From positions 1 to 5,789 of the forward strand of contig CANFCA010000084.1 in assembly GCA_947445045.1 (NCBI GenBank): DNA of 5,789 nt, written 5' to 3'. A program made the translations under genes and the position numbers. Below, one piece after another: positions 1 through 5,782 of the stretch; the first letter of the stretch is position 1; each line of letters opens with the position of its first letter. The notes under the pieces are model-generated. The model was not told the DNA's origin. It did no database searches and saw only the letters and a program-made list of their open reading frames with translations. The DNA is from Gallionellaceae bacterium (GTDB taxonomy: Bacteria > Pseudomonadota > Gammaproteobacteria > Burkholderiales > Gallionellaceae).

Positions 1-630
1 ATCAATACGATGCTGAGCAGCTACACCTCGTCGGGTCGTCTATACGAAACCGATTTGCGCCTACGCCCGAATGGAGAAAGCGGCCTGCTAGTCAGCTCGA
101 TTGCGGCATTTGAAGAGTATCAAAACGAACACGCGTGGGTATGGGAACATCAAGCTTTGACGCGTGCGCGCTTTAGTGCAGGCGACTTGCAAGTTGGCAA
201 AGCTTTCGAAAAAATTCGCCAACAAGTGCTGTGTAAACAGCGTGATTTGCCAACGTTACGCACTGAAATTATAGTGATGCGACAGAAGATACATGACGGA
301 CATCGCAATGACAGTCCACTATTCGACATAAAACATGACGCAGGTGGCATGGTCGATATTGAATTTATCGTGCAATACATCGTTCTCGCGCACGCACACC
401 AACATCCTCAATTGAGCGAGAATATCGGCAACCTTGCCTTGCTAAAACTAGCGAGTGAATTGGGGATTATTTCCACTGAACTTGCCGAACAAACGCGTGC
501 GCTATATCGCCAACTGCGTCAAACACAACACAAAATGCGACTAAACAATCAAACAGATTGTCGTATTGAGCATGATGAAATAAACACCACCGCGTGTAAA
601 AAATTATGGAGATTGTTGATGATTAATTAA
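1..630 (+). CDS. glnE: Bifunctional glutamine synthetase adenylyltransferase/deadenylylase, C-terminal part (5' end outside window)
   Basis: GlnE attaches AMP to, and removes it from, glutamine synthetase in the cytoplasm, under control of PII and glutamine. The frame is open from base 1, so the Met codon at position 10 is internal and not the start. The 209 visible residues belong to the C-terminal adenylyltransferase half, about a fifth of a full protein of roughly 900-950 residues. Near the visible N-terminus is the motif YETDLRLRPNGESG, the conserved D-x-R-L-R-P segment of this nucleotidyltransferase domain, followed by AWVWEHQALTRAR. At about residues 111-126 comes KHDAGGMVDIEFIVQY, a GlnE hallmark. 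The helical C-terminal tail runs to a normal end (LWRLLMIN), so the 3' end is intact. The stop codon lies 21 nt from the stop of the converging cyclase gene. The family assignment is secure; the N-terminal deadenylylase half cannot be judged here. Confidence 0.96.
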   Translation: MNTMLSSYTSSGRLYETDLRLRPNGESGLLVSSIAAFEEYQNEHAWVWEHQALTRARFSAGDLQVGKAFEKIRQQVLCKQRDLPTLRTEIIVMRQKIHDGHRNDSPLFDIKHDAGGMVDIEFIVQYIVLAHAHQHPQLSENIGNLALLKLASELGIISTELAEQTRALYRQLRQTQHKMRLNNQTDCRIEHDEINTTACKKLWRLLMIN

Positions 631-651
631 GTTGCGGGTTCAAATGCAAGC

Positions 652-1893
652 TTACCCCAGCTTAGTTAACAGATGATAAGCCGACACATCGCCCTTCCGC
701 TTCCCTGGAACAGACACATGTTGGTCAAAAACATAGAACAAGCGAACTCGATTATAAGTAGTTTTATCCACGCGTATGACCGAATCCGTTGAATCTACTT
801 GGGTAAAGCGATGAGCTTGGCTTACAGCTTCTCCCCACATATCGTAGATAAAACGCTTGCTCCCCACCACGCCCGCAACAGCAGAACCTGTTGCGATGCC
901 AATGTGTATCGCCAACTTAAATTTCGTTAAATCAGGATGGCTTGCCACGAAATCACGCATTTCGTAAGCCAAGCTTGCAATATCTGACGTGTAGTCGACT
1001 TTATTTTGACTGACTCCACCCGCGACCATATAGGTATGACCCACTGTCTTAATTTTTTCCAGGCTATATTTTTCGGCCAAATCATCAAAACCAGTGAAAA
1101 TCGTATTAAGCAAAGTGACCATCTGCTCGGGTGAGAGTGCTTCAATAAGTTGGGTGAAATTAACCAAATCGGCAAACATCACCGTTACATCCTCATGCTT
1201 ATCCGCAATCAAACCTTGGTTAGATTGCATACGCTTAGCAATGCCATTAGGCAAAATGTTTAACAACAGTTGCTCCGATTTAACTTGTTCTTCCTCTAAT
1301 GATTTTCGCTGATCGGTGAGCTGATTTTTCAGTTTTTCCAGCTCAATAATAAAGTGGCGTATCAGCAAAAATATAAGCGAAGACATCACCGCAAAGTTCA
1401 TAGCGAAGAACACACCGATAGTCTTCATCGGCACACCAGAATCGTTGCCTGTACCAAGGAAATAATCGAATACGCCCGACACCAAAGTCAACACGATGTA
1501 AGCAAAGAACCAAGGGATCGCTGCACGCCAAGAAGACACCACTAACGCGCCTATTGGTGCCAACAACGCCCATAACGTTACGCCACTGGAGGTAACTGAA
1601 CTACCCAAACTCCATTGCATAACAAACGGGGCAAACAGAAATAGACTGAGCTGAACAAACTGAAAGATTTCAAAATTCTTAGTTCTAAAATAATAAGCCA
1701 ACGAAACCACTGATATGAGTTGGTATGCCAACGGCACATTAGCTGAAAAATTCAGCCCCATAATCCAATATATCGCCAACCACAATACCACCGCAAAATT
1801 CATAAACGCAGCAGTGAAAATGAATAAATTTTTGTGCGTTACTTCTGTTTGTATCACCATATTTTCTACGGCCATGTTGGGGAGCTTCACCAT
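652..1893 (-). CDS. Membrane-anchored class III adenylate/guanylate cyclase homologue with altered catalytic residues
   Basis: The product has 413 residues. About six hydrophobic segments lie in residues 22-180, followed by a charged, probably coiled-coil linker (about 182-210) that ends in SEQLLLNILP. This linker is typical of membrane class III cyclases and joins to a cyclase domain (about 234-408). Canonical residues present are metal-binding D242 (VMFADLVNFTQL), substrate Lys282 (EKIKT), purine-selecting D351 (FIYDMWG) and Arg362. Two canonical positions differ: the second metal Asp is His286 (KTVGHTYMV, where KTIGDAYM is usual) and the transition-state Asn is Ser358 (EAVSQAHR, where TVNxAxR is usual). 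ATG 1893 is chosen because GAGGA sits 8 nt upstream. A TTG 54 nt earlier would add a polar, non-family extension and overlap the candidate -35. The gene converges on glnE and diverges from ilvE. The membrane part could sense a signal, but I recognise no named sensor domain. cAMP synthesis is expected from the family but doubtful given the two substitutions. Confidence 0.9.
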   Translation of the reverse strand: MVKLPNMAVENMVIQTEVTHKNLFIFTAAFMNFAVVLWLAIYWIMGLNFSANVPLAYQLISVVSLAYYFRTKNFEIFQFVQLSLFLFAPFVMQWSLGSSVTSSGVTLWALLAPIGALVVSSWRAAIPWFFAYIVLTLVSGVFDYFLGTGNDSGVPMKTIGVFFAMNFAVMSSLIFLLIRHFIIELEKLKNQLTDQRKSLEEEQVKSEQLLLNILPNGIAKRMQSNQGLIADKHEDVTVMFADLVNFTQLIEALSPEQMVTLLNTIFTGFDDLAEKYSLEKIKTVGHTYMVAGGVSQNKVDYTSDIASLAYEMRDFVASHPDLTKFKLAIHIGIATGSAVAGVVGSKRFIYDMWGEAVSQAHRFTQVDSTDSVIRVDKTTYNRVRLFYVFDQHVSVPGKRKGDVSAYHLLTKLG

Positions 1894-1901
1894 TTGCACT
1901 A

Positions 1902-1906
1902 TCCTC
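1902..1906 (-). promoter_or_regulatory. Ribosome binding site of the cyclase gene (decides the start)
   Basis: On the minus strand GAGGA lies 8 nt before ATG 1893. No comparable purine-rich site precedes the later in-frame ATG codons at 1875 and 1860. The upstream TTG at 1947 falls inside the candidate promoter. Together these make ATG 1893 the best start. Confidence 0.75.
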
Positions 1907-1918
1907 GTTTTATATCTG

Positions 1919-1947
1919 TTACTACGCCTAAGCAGTAATAGTGTCAA
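1919..1947 (-). promoter_or_regulatory. Candidate sigma70-type promoter for the cyclase gene
   Basis: Read on the minus strand, a perfect TTGACA (1942-1947) is followed after exactly 17 nt by TAGTAA (1919-1924), which matches TATAAT at only three of six positions. Transcription would begin near 1912, giving a leader of about 20 nt that still contains the GAGGA ribosome site. The -35 box is strong and the -10 box weak, so this is a candidate judged by eye. Confidence 0.4.
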
Positions 1948-2000
1948 TCATACCTGAATTCATCACCTTCATCTAACTAGGTCGGCCAATTATTTCTGTG

Positions 2001-2010
2001 TGCAATTGCA
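2001..2010. promoter_or_regulatory. 10-bp perfect palindrome in the divergent promoter region
   Basis: TGCAATTGCA is its own reverse complement. It lies between the two candidate promoters, about 10 nt upstream of the ilvE -35 box and about 54 nt upstream of the cyclase -35 box. The position would suit a regulator binding site. The sequence is short and AT-centred, so chance is a real alternative, and I cannot name a regulator. Confidence 0.25.
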
Positions 2011-2019
2011 TAAACGCAC

Positions 2020-2048
2020 TTCATAACTTGGCAGGAAACCGTTAGAAT
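2020..2048 (+). promoter_or_regulatory. Candidate sigma70-type promoter for ilvE and the genes after it
   Basis: TTCATA (2020-2025, four of six matches to TTGACA) and TAGAAT (2043-2048, five of six matches to TATAAT) are separated by 17 nt. Transcription would start near 2055, leaving a leader of about 30 nt. An AAGGA ribosome site at 2074-2078 lies 7 nt before the ilvE ATG. I saw no attenuator-like leader peptide or hairpin in this short leader. Confidence 0.42.
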
Positions 2049-2085
2049 TCCAACCTTGCACTGACCCAATTATAAGGAATTTATT

Positions 2086-3006
2086 ATGTCGATGTCCGAC
2101 CGCGACGGTTTTATTTGGTATGACGGTAAGTTAGTACCGTGGCGCGATGCGACCACTCATGTGTTAACCCACACCTTGCATTACGGCATGGGCGTGTTTG
2201 AAGGAGTGCGGGCTTATAAAGCTGAGAAAGGCACTGCTATCTTCCGCTTGCAGGAGCACACCGATCGCTTATTTAATTCCGCACATATCTTCCAAATGCG
2301 CATGCCTTACGACAAAGCTACCATCATGGAGGCGCATCGTGAAGTGGTGCGTGTCAACAAACTGGAATCCTGTTACATCCGCCCGATTTGCTTTTATGGT
2401 TCAGAAGCCATGGGTATTGCCGCCAAGACGCTCTCTACGCATGTAGCCATTGCTGCTTGGCCTTGGGGCGCATATCTGGGCGATGAAGGTATGCAAAAAG
2501 GCATACGCATCAAGACTTCCAGCTTCACCCGTCATCACGTAAACGTAAATATGTGTCGTGCCAAATCGGTCACCACTTATGCCAATTCGATTCTGGCGCA
2601 TCAAGAAGTGGCGAACGACGGCTACGATGAAGCCTTATTACTCGACGTAGATGGCTATGTGGCGGAAGGTGCGGGAGAAAATATATTCATCGTCAAAAAG
2701 GGCAAGCTCTACACGCCTGATCTAACCTCGTGTTTGGAAGGCATTACCCGTGATTCAGTGATCACACTGGCTCAAGAGATGGGCATTGAAGTCATTGAAA
2801 AACGCATCACACGCGATGAAATTTATTGCGCTGAAGAAGCTTTCTTTACGGGTACTGCCGCTGAAGTGACTCCGATTCGTGAACTTGACCATCGCATGAT
2901 AGGCGCAGGTTCGCGTGGGCCTATTACCACCAAGTTGCAAAGCGCTTTCTTTGATTGCGTGGCGGGCAAGCATCCGCAGCACACTGATTGGCTTAATTAC
3001 GTTTAA
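2086..3006 (+). CDS. ilvE: Branched-chain amino acid aminotransferase (PLP fold type IV)
   Basis: This enzyme catalyses the last step of leucine, isoleucine and valine synthesis, moving the amino group of glutamate to the 2-oxo acid with pyridoxal phosphate, in the cytoplasm. The 306 residues match the usual length of about 300-310. Visible motifs in order are FIWYDGKLVPWRDA (9-22), TLHYGMGVFEGVRAY (30-44, substrate side), YIRPICFYG (97-105), the PLP Schiff-base lysine K160 in CRAKSVTTYANSILA, EGAGENIF (194-201, with E194 near the cofactor ring), GITRDSVI (219-226) and FFTGTAAEVTPI (253-264, cofactor-phosphate loop). The ATG at 2086 has AAGGA 7 nt upstream; a second ATG two codons later would change little. 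It is probably first in an operon with the zinc-finger gene, 10 nt away. D-amino acid transaminase and aminodeoxychorismate lyase share the fold, but the length and motifs favour IlvE. Confidence 0.96.
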   Translation: MSMSDRDGFIWYDGKLVPWRDATTHVLTHTLHYGMGVFEGVRAYKAEKGTAIFRLQEHTDRLFNSAHIFQMRMPYDKATIMEAHREVVRVNKLESCYIRPICFYGSEAMGIAAKTLSTHVAIAAWPWGAYLGDEGMQKGIRIKTSSFTRHHVNVNMCRAKSVTTYANSILAHQEVANDGYDEALLLDVDGYVAEGAGENIFIVKKGKLYTPDLTSCLEGITRDSVITLAQEMGIEVIEKRITRDEIYCAEEAFFTGTAAEVTPIRELDHRMIGAGSRGPITTKLQSAFFDCVAGKHPQHTDWLNYV

Positions 3007-3010
3007 GGGG
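3005..3010 (+). promoter_or_regulatory. Ribosome binding site overlapping the ilvE stop codon
   Basis: AAGGGG begins inside the ilvE TAA. It touches the ATG at 3011 with no spacing, but lies 6 nt before the in-frame GTG at 3017. That spacing favours GTG as the start of the zinc-finger gene and suggests translational coupling to ilvE. Confidence 0.6.
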
Positions 3011-3016
3011 ATGACT

Positions 3017-3217
3017 GTGAGCAATGAGAACATCACGCAACGCTATATGGAAGTAACCGCAGCCGATCTGCCACTCACCTGCCCTATGCCCAATATGAGC
3101 GTGTGGAACGCCCATCCTAAAGTGGTCATTCCACTCAAAAATGGCGGCGAAGCACGTTGCCCGTATTGCGGGACGCTGTACAAATTTAAGGGTGAGCTGC
3201 CTAAAGGTCATCACTAA
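3017..3217 (+). CDS. Small zinc-finger protein, zf-CHCC family
   Basis: This 66-residue protein has the zf-CHCC pattern, the fold of the C-terminal part of the mitochondrial complex I subunit NDUFS6. Likely zinc ligands are Cys22 (LTCPMP), His33 (WNAHPKV), Cys48 and Cys51 (ARCPYCGTLYKFKG). The WxxHPxV segment and CPYCGTxY end are diagnostic. There is no signal peptide or membrane segment, so it should be cytoplasmic. The GTG start is chosen by ribosome-site spacing; using ATG 3011 would give 68 residues. It starts 10 nt after ilvE and is almost surely co-transcribed with it. From memory, proteobacteria often carry this gene beside ilvE and waaF. Its role in bacteria is not established to my knowledge, and I assign none beyond zinc binding. 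Confidence 0.9.
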   Translation: MSNENITQRYMEVTAADLPLTCPMPNMSVWNAHPKVVIPLKNGGEARCPYCGTLYKFKGELPKGHH

Positions 3218-3270
3218 AACTCAATTTTCAAGCCACCCAAATCTGCTGCGCAATTCTATTGCCCCTCACC

Positions 3271-4308
3271 ATGCAAAAGATACTGATTGTCGCCCCTAGC
3301 TGGGTCGGCGATTGCATGTTGATGCAGCCGATGCTGATGCGGCTCAAGCAACGTCATCCTAGCTGCCAAATTGATGTGCTCGCGCCGCCTTGGACGGCAG
3401 GCCTATTACACGCCATGCCCGAAGTATCGCGAGTCATTACCAATCCTTTTCCGCATGGCGCGTTGCAACTCAGCGCACGTTATCGTCTCGGCAAACAGCT
3501 ACGCGCCGCTCAATACAATCAAGCAGTCGTATTGCCCAATTCACTAAAATCCGCACTCGTGCCTTTTTTTGCACGCATTGCTATACGCACTGGATTTGTT
3601 GGCGAATCACGTTACGGTTTGCTCAACGACGCACGGAAATTGGATAAAACCAAATTACCGCTCATGGTGGAACGCTTTGCCCAGCTTGCAGAAATGGCAG
3701 ATGGAGAAATTCCTCGCCCCTTACTCAACCCCAAATTGAATGTCTCTGAAGCGCAACTTAGCGAATCACTCAACAAACTAAATTTAACGCCGAATCAACC
3801 CGTCGCAGTATTTTGTCCTGGTGCTGAATATGGTCCAGCAAAACGTTGGCCAGTGGAATACTTCGCAGAGCTTGCGCAACGTTTACATAGTGAAGGTTAT
3901 GCAGTGTGGTTGATCGGCTCGAACAAAGACCGCGAACAGGCAGAACAAATCGTTGCACTTAGCAATACTGAATGCCTGAATCTATGTGGTCACACTGATC
4001 TCAGCGATGCCATTGCGTTACTCTCCATCGCACAACTGGTGGTCAGCAACGACTCAGGCTTGATGCACTTGGCTGCCGCGTTAGATCGCCCGATGGTGGC
4101 ACTGTTCGGCTCCAGCAGCCCGCAATTTACGCCACCGCTTTCCAGTAAAGCGCAGGTCATACAACACAACATAGAATGCAGCCCGTGCTTTAAGCGCGAG
4201 TGCCCGCTTGGGCATTTCAACTGCATGATGCAGCTCACACCCGATTTGGTGTGGAAAAAAATTACTTTAATTGAAACGAAGGATGACCATGCTACAAAAC
4301 CTGCCTAA
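3271..4308 (+). CDS. waaF: ADP-heptose:LPS heptosyltransferase II
   Basis: WaaF (RfaF) transfers the second L-glycero-D-manno-heptose from ADP-heptose to the inner core of lipopolysaccharide at the cytoplasmic face of the inner membrane. It is a GT-B fold glycosyltransferase of family GT9. The product has 345 residues, near the usual 340-350. It opens MQKILIVAPSWVGD, the WaaF N-terminal signature, with D14 at the presumed catalytic-base position. The C-terminal half has CPGAEYGPAKRWP (182-194), the donor-binding NDSGLMHLAAA (260-270) and a cysteine-rich CSPCFKRECPLGHFNCM (303-319), also typical of WaaF. ATG 3271 is chosen because family members begin at this motif. A TTG 12 nt earlier is unlikely. 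No ribosome site is visible before either start, which is unusual for this window. The gene follows the zinc-finger gene by 53 nt, and its last 20 nt overlap the next gene. Confidence 0.96.
   Translation: MQKILIVAPSWVGDCMLMQPMLMRLKQRHPSCQIDVLAPPWTAGLLHAMPEVSRVITNPFPHGALQLSARYRLGKQLRAAQYNQAVVLPNSLKSALVPFFARIAIRTGFVGESRYGLLNDARKLDKTKLPLMVERFAQLAEMADGEIPRPLLNPKLNVSEAQLSESLNKLNLTPNQPVAVFCPGAEYGPAKRWPVEYFAELAQRLHSEGYAVWLIGSNKDREQAEQIVALSNTECLNLCGHTDLSDAIALLSIAQLVVSNDSGLMHLAAALDRPMVALFGSSSPQFTPPLSSKAQVIQHNIECSPCFKRECPLGHFNCMMQLTPDLVWKKITLIETKDDHATKPA
4278..4283 (+). promoter_or_regulatory. Ribosome binding site inside the end of waaF (decides the mutase start)
   Basis: GAAGGA lies 5 nt before ATG 4289. 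The other in-frame ATG, at 4283, overlaps this site and so cannot use it. TTG 4271 has no such site. The site is within the waaF coding region, consistent with coupled translation. Confidence 0.7.
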
Positions 4309-5668
4309 AGAAATTTTCAAGGCCTATGACATTCGCGGCATCGTCGGCAAAACGCTCACACCCGACATCGTTGAAGCCATCGGTCACGCCATCGGCTCAG
4401 AAGCTGCTGCACGCAAACAACACACCATTGCCATTGGTCGCGATGGTCGCTTGTCCGGCCCCGAACTGATTGCTGCCTTGGCACGTGGCATACAAAAGAG
4501 CGGCATTAACGTGATTGATGTCGGCTGTGTCCCAACACCGATGGTGTATTTCGCCGCCTACCAATTGCAAACCAACTGCGCCGTGATGCTTACCGGTAGC
4601 CACAATCCGCCTGATTACAATGGCCTAAAAATGGTGCTTGATGGCGAGACACTTTCAGGTGATACCATTCAGTCATTGCGTACCCGCATCGAGCAAAACA
4701 ACCTCACGCACGGCAACGGCAACTACGCGCAGCAAGACATCAGCGCGGCTTACATGGCGCGAATTGTTTCTGATATTAAATTAGCACAAGCGATGCGCGT
4801 CACCGTGGATTGTGGCAATGGCGTGGCGGGTGCTTATGTGGCTGATCTATATCGCCAACTAGGTTGCACCGTGACTGAAATGTTTTGCGAAGTGGATGGG
4901 CATTTCCCCAACCACCATCCTGATCCGTCCGATCCGAAAAATCTCGTCGATCTGATTAACGCGCTGCGTGGCAATGATAGCGAATTGGGTCTCGCCTTTG
5001 ACGGCGATGGCGACCGCCTTGGCGTGGTCACCAAGGACGGCAAAATTATTTTTCCGGATCGCCAGTTAATGTTATTCGCAGCGGATGTATTAAGCCGCAA
5101 TCCGGGAGCGGAAATTATTTTTGACATCAAATCCACGCGCAATTTATTTGCTTGGATTAAAAATCATGGTGGTAAACCCACACTATGGAAAACCGGACAC
5201 TCATTGGTCAAAGCCAAGATGCGCGAAACTGGCGCGTTGTTAGCAGGTGAAATGAGCGGTCACGTATTCTTCAAAGAGCGTTGGTATGGCTTTGATGACG
5301 GGCTGTATACCGGTGCGCGTTTACTCGAAATTCTGAGCAAGGTCGCCAACCCAAGCGACACACTCAATGCCTTGCCCGATGCATTTTGTACGCCAGAGTT
5401 ACATATTCACACTGCTGAAGGCGAGAACCACGCACTACTGGAGCAATTGCAGCACACCGCAAAATTCAATGGTGCAAACGAAATCATTTCCTTGGATGGA
5501 CTTCGAGTGGAATATGCCGACGGCTTCGGCTTAGCACGTCCAAGTAACACTACGCCAGTGATAGTGCTGCGTTTTGAAGCTGATACTGAGATTGGTTTAC
5601 AACGAATTCAGAACGACTTCCGCGCGATATTCAAAGCGGCTGCGCCGCATTTGGAATTGCCGTTTTAG
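4289..5668 (+). CDS. Phosphomannomutase/phosphoglucomutase (AlgC/ManB type)
   Basis: This alpha-D-phosphohexomutase interconverts the 6- and 1-phosphates of mannose and/or glucose in the cytoplasm, feeding GDP-mannose or UDP-glucose synthesis for LPS and exopolysaccharide. The 459 residues compare with 463 in Pseudomonas AlgC. All four active-site elements are present: the phosphoserine loop TGSHNPPDYNG with Ser104; the Mg2+ loop DGDGDR with Asp238, 240 and 242; the sugar loop GEMSGHVFFKERW with Glu321, Ser323 and His325; and the phosphate clamp RPSNTTPVIVLRFEA with Arg417, Ser419, Asn420 and Thr421. The N-terminal FKAYDIRG is also typical. GEMSGHVFF with KERWYGFDDG favours the dual-specificity AlgC group over GlmM or Pgm. 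ATG 4289 is chosen from its ribosome site, giving a 20-nt overlap with waaF and probable translational coupling. The gene name (algC, manB, cpsG) depends on the genome, so the symbol is left empty. Confidence 0.95.
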   Translation: MLQNLPKEIFKAYDIRGIVGKTLTPDIVEAIGHAIGSEAAARKQHTIAIGRDGRLSGPELIAALARGIQKSGINVIDVGCVPTPMVYFAAYQLQTNCAVMLTGSHNPPDYNGLKMVLDGETLSGDTIQSLRTRIEQNNLTHGNGNYAQQDISAAYMARIVSDIKLAQAMRVTVDCGNGVAGAYVADLYRQLGCTVTEMFCEVDGHFPNHHPDPSDPKNLVDLINALRGNDSELGLAFDGDGDRLGVVTKDGKIIFPDRQLMLFAADVLSRNPGAEIIFDIKSTRNLFAWIKNHGGKPTLWKTGHSLVKAKMRETGALLAGEMSGHVFFKERWYGFDDGLYTGARLLEILSKVANPSDTLNALPDAFCTPELHIHTAEGENHALLEQLQHTAKFNGANEIISLDGLRVEYADGFGLARPSNTTPVIVLRFEADTEIGLQRIQNDFRAIFKAAAPHLELPF

Positions 5669-5682
5669 AAATTCCATAAATT

Positions 5683-5782
5683 CCGTTCGTCCTGAGCGTA
5701 GCGCAGCGAAGTCGAAGGGTTGATGCGTAAGTTTCCTCCCTTCGACTTCGACGATAAAGCTGCCTACGCTCATGGCGAACGG
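5683..5782. repeat. Long imperfect inverted repeat, REP-like intergenic element
   Basis: Left arm 5683-5719 (37 nt, begins CCGTTCG and ends GAAGTCGAAGGG) pairs with right arm 5738-5782 (45 nt) across an 18-nt loop. The inner 12 bp (5708-5719 with 5738-5749) and the outer 7 bp are perfect. Between them lies a 12-nt block with two mismatches, and the right arm has a 9-nt insertion (5750-5758) and lacks one base. The arm sequence resembles the TTCGTCCTGAGC...GTCGAAGGG repeat that I recall as dispersed in many beta- and gammaproteobacterial genomes. It starts 15 nt after the mutase stop. It could fold in RNA and protect or end the transcript, but no T-run follows, so a standard intrinsic terminator is not supported. 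No transposase and no clear flanking target duplication is seen. Confidence 0.82.

Noticed and set aside
631..651. Bidirectional terminator between glnE and the cyclase
   Set aside because: Only short complementary pieces (TTGC/GCAA) and an AAGCTT site are present, with no stable GC stem and no T-run.
1909..1914. TATAAA on the minus strand as a -10 box for the cyclase
   Set aside because: It lies 27 nt from the TTGACA box and would place the transcript start on the ribosome site.
1894..1947. Longer cyclase start at a TTG (431-residue version)
   Set aside because: It needs a TTG codon with no ribosome site, adds an Arg-rich extension and coincides with the candidate -35 box. ATG 1893 has GAGGA at good spacing.
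2755..3036. Antisense and alternate-frame open frames over ilvE and elsewhere, including 1343-1573, 2401-2604, 3390-3647 and 4834-5142
   Set aside because: They lie wholly or largely over well-supported genes, have no recognisable domain and no convincing ribosome site, and read as shadows of the real genes.
5652..5676. Hairpin TGGAATT/AATTCCA at the end of the mutase gene as terminator
   Set aside because: A 7-bp AT-rich stem with an 11-nt loop and no T-run is too weak, and half of it is coding sequence.
5669..5686. Short direct repeat AAATTCCAT/AAATTCCGT after the mutase stop
   Set aside because: It is two 9-nt near-copies in AT-rich sequence. It is not repeated on the far side of the inverted repeat, so it is not a target-site duplication.
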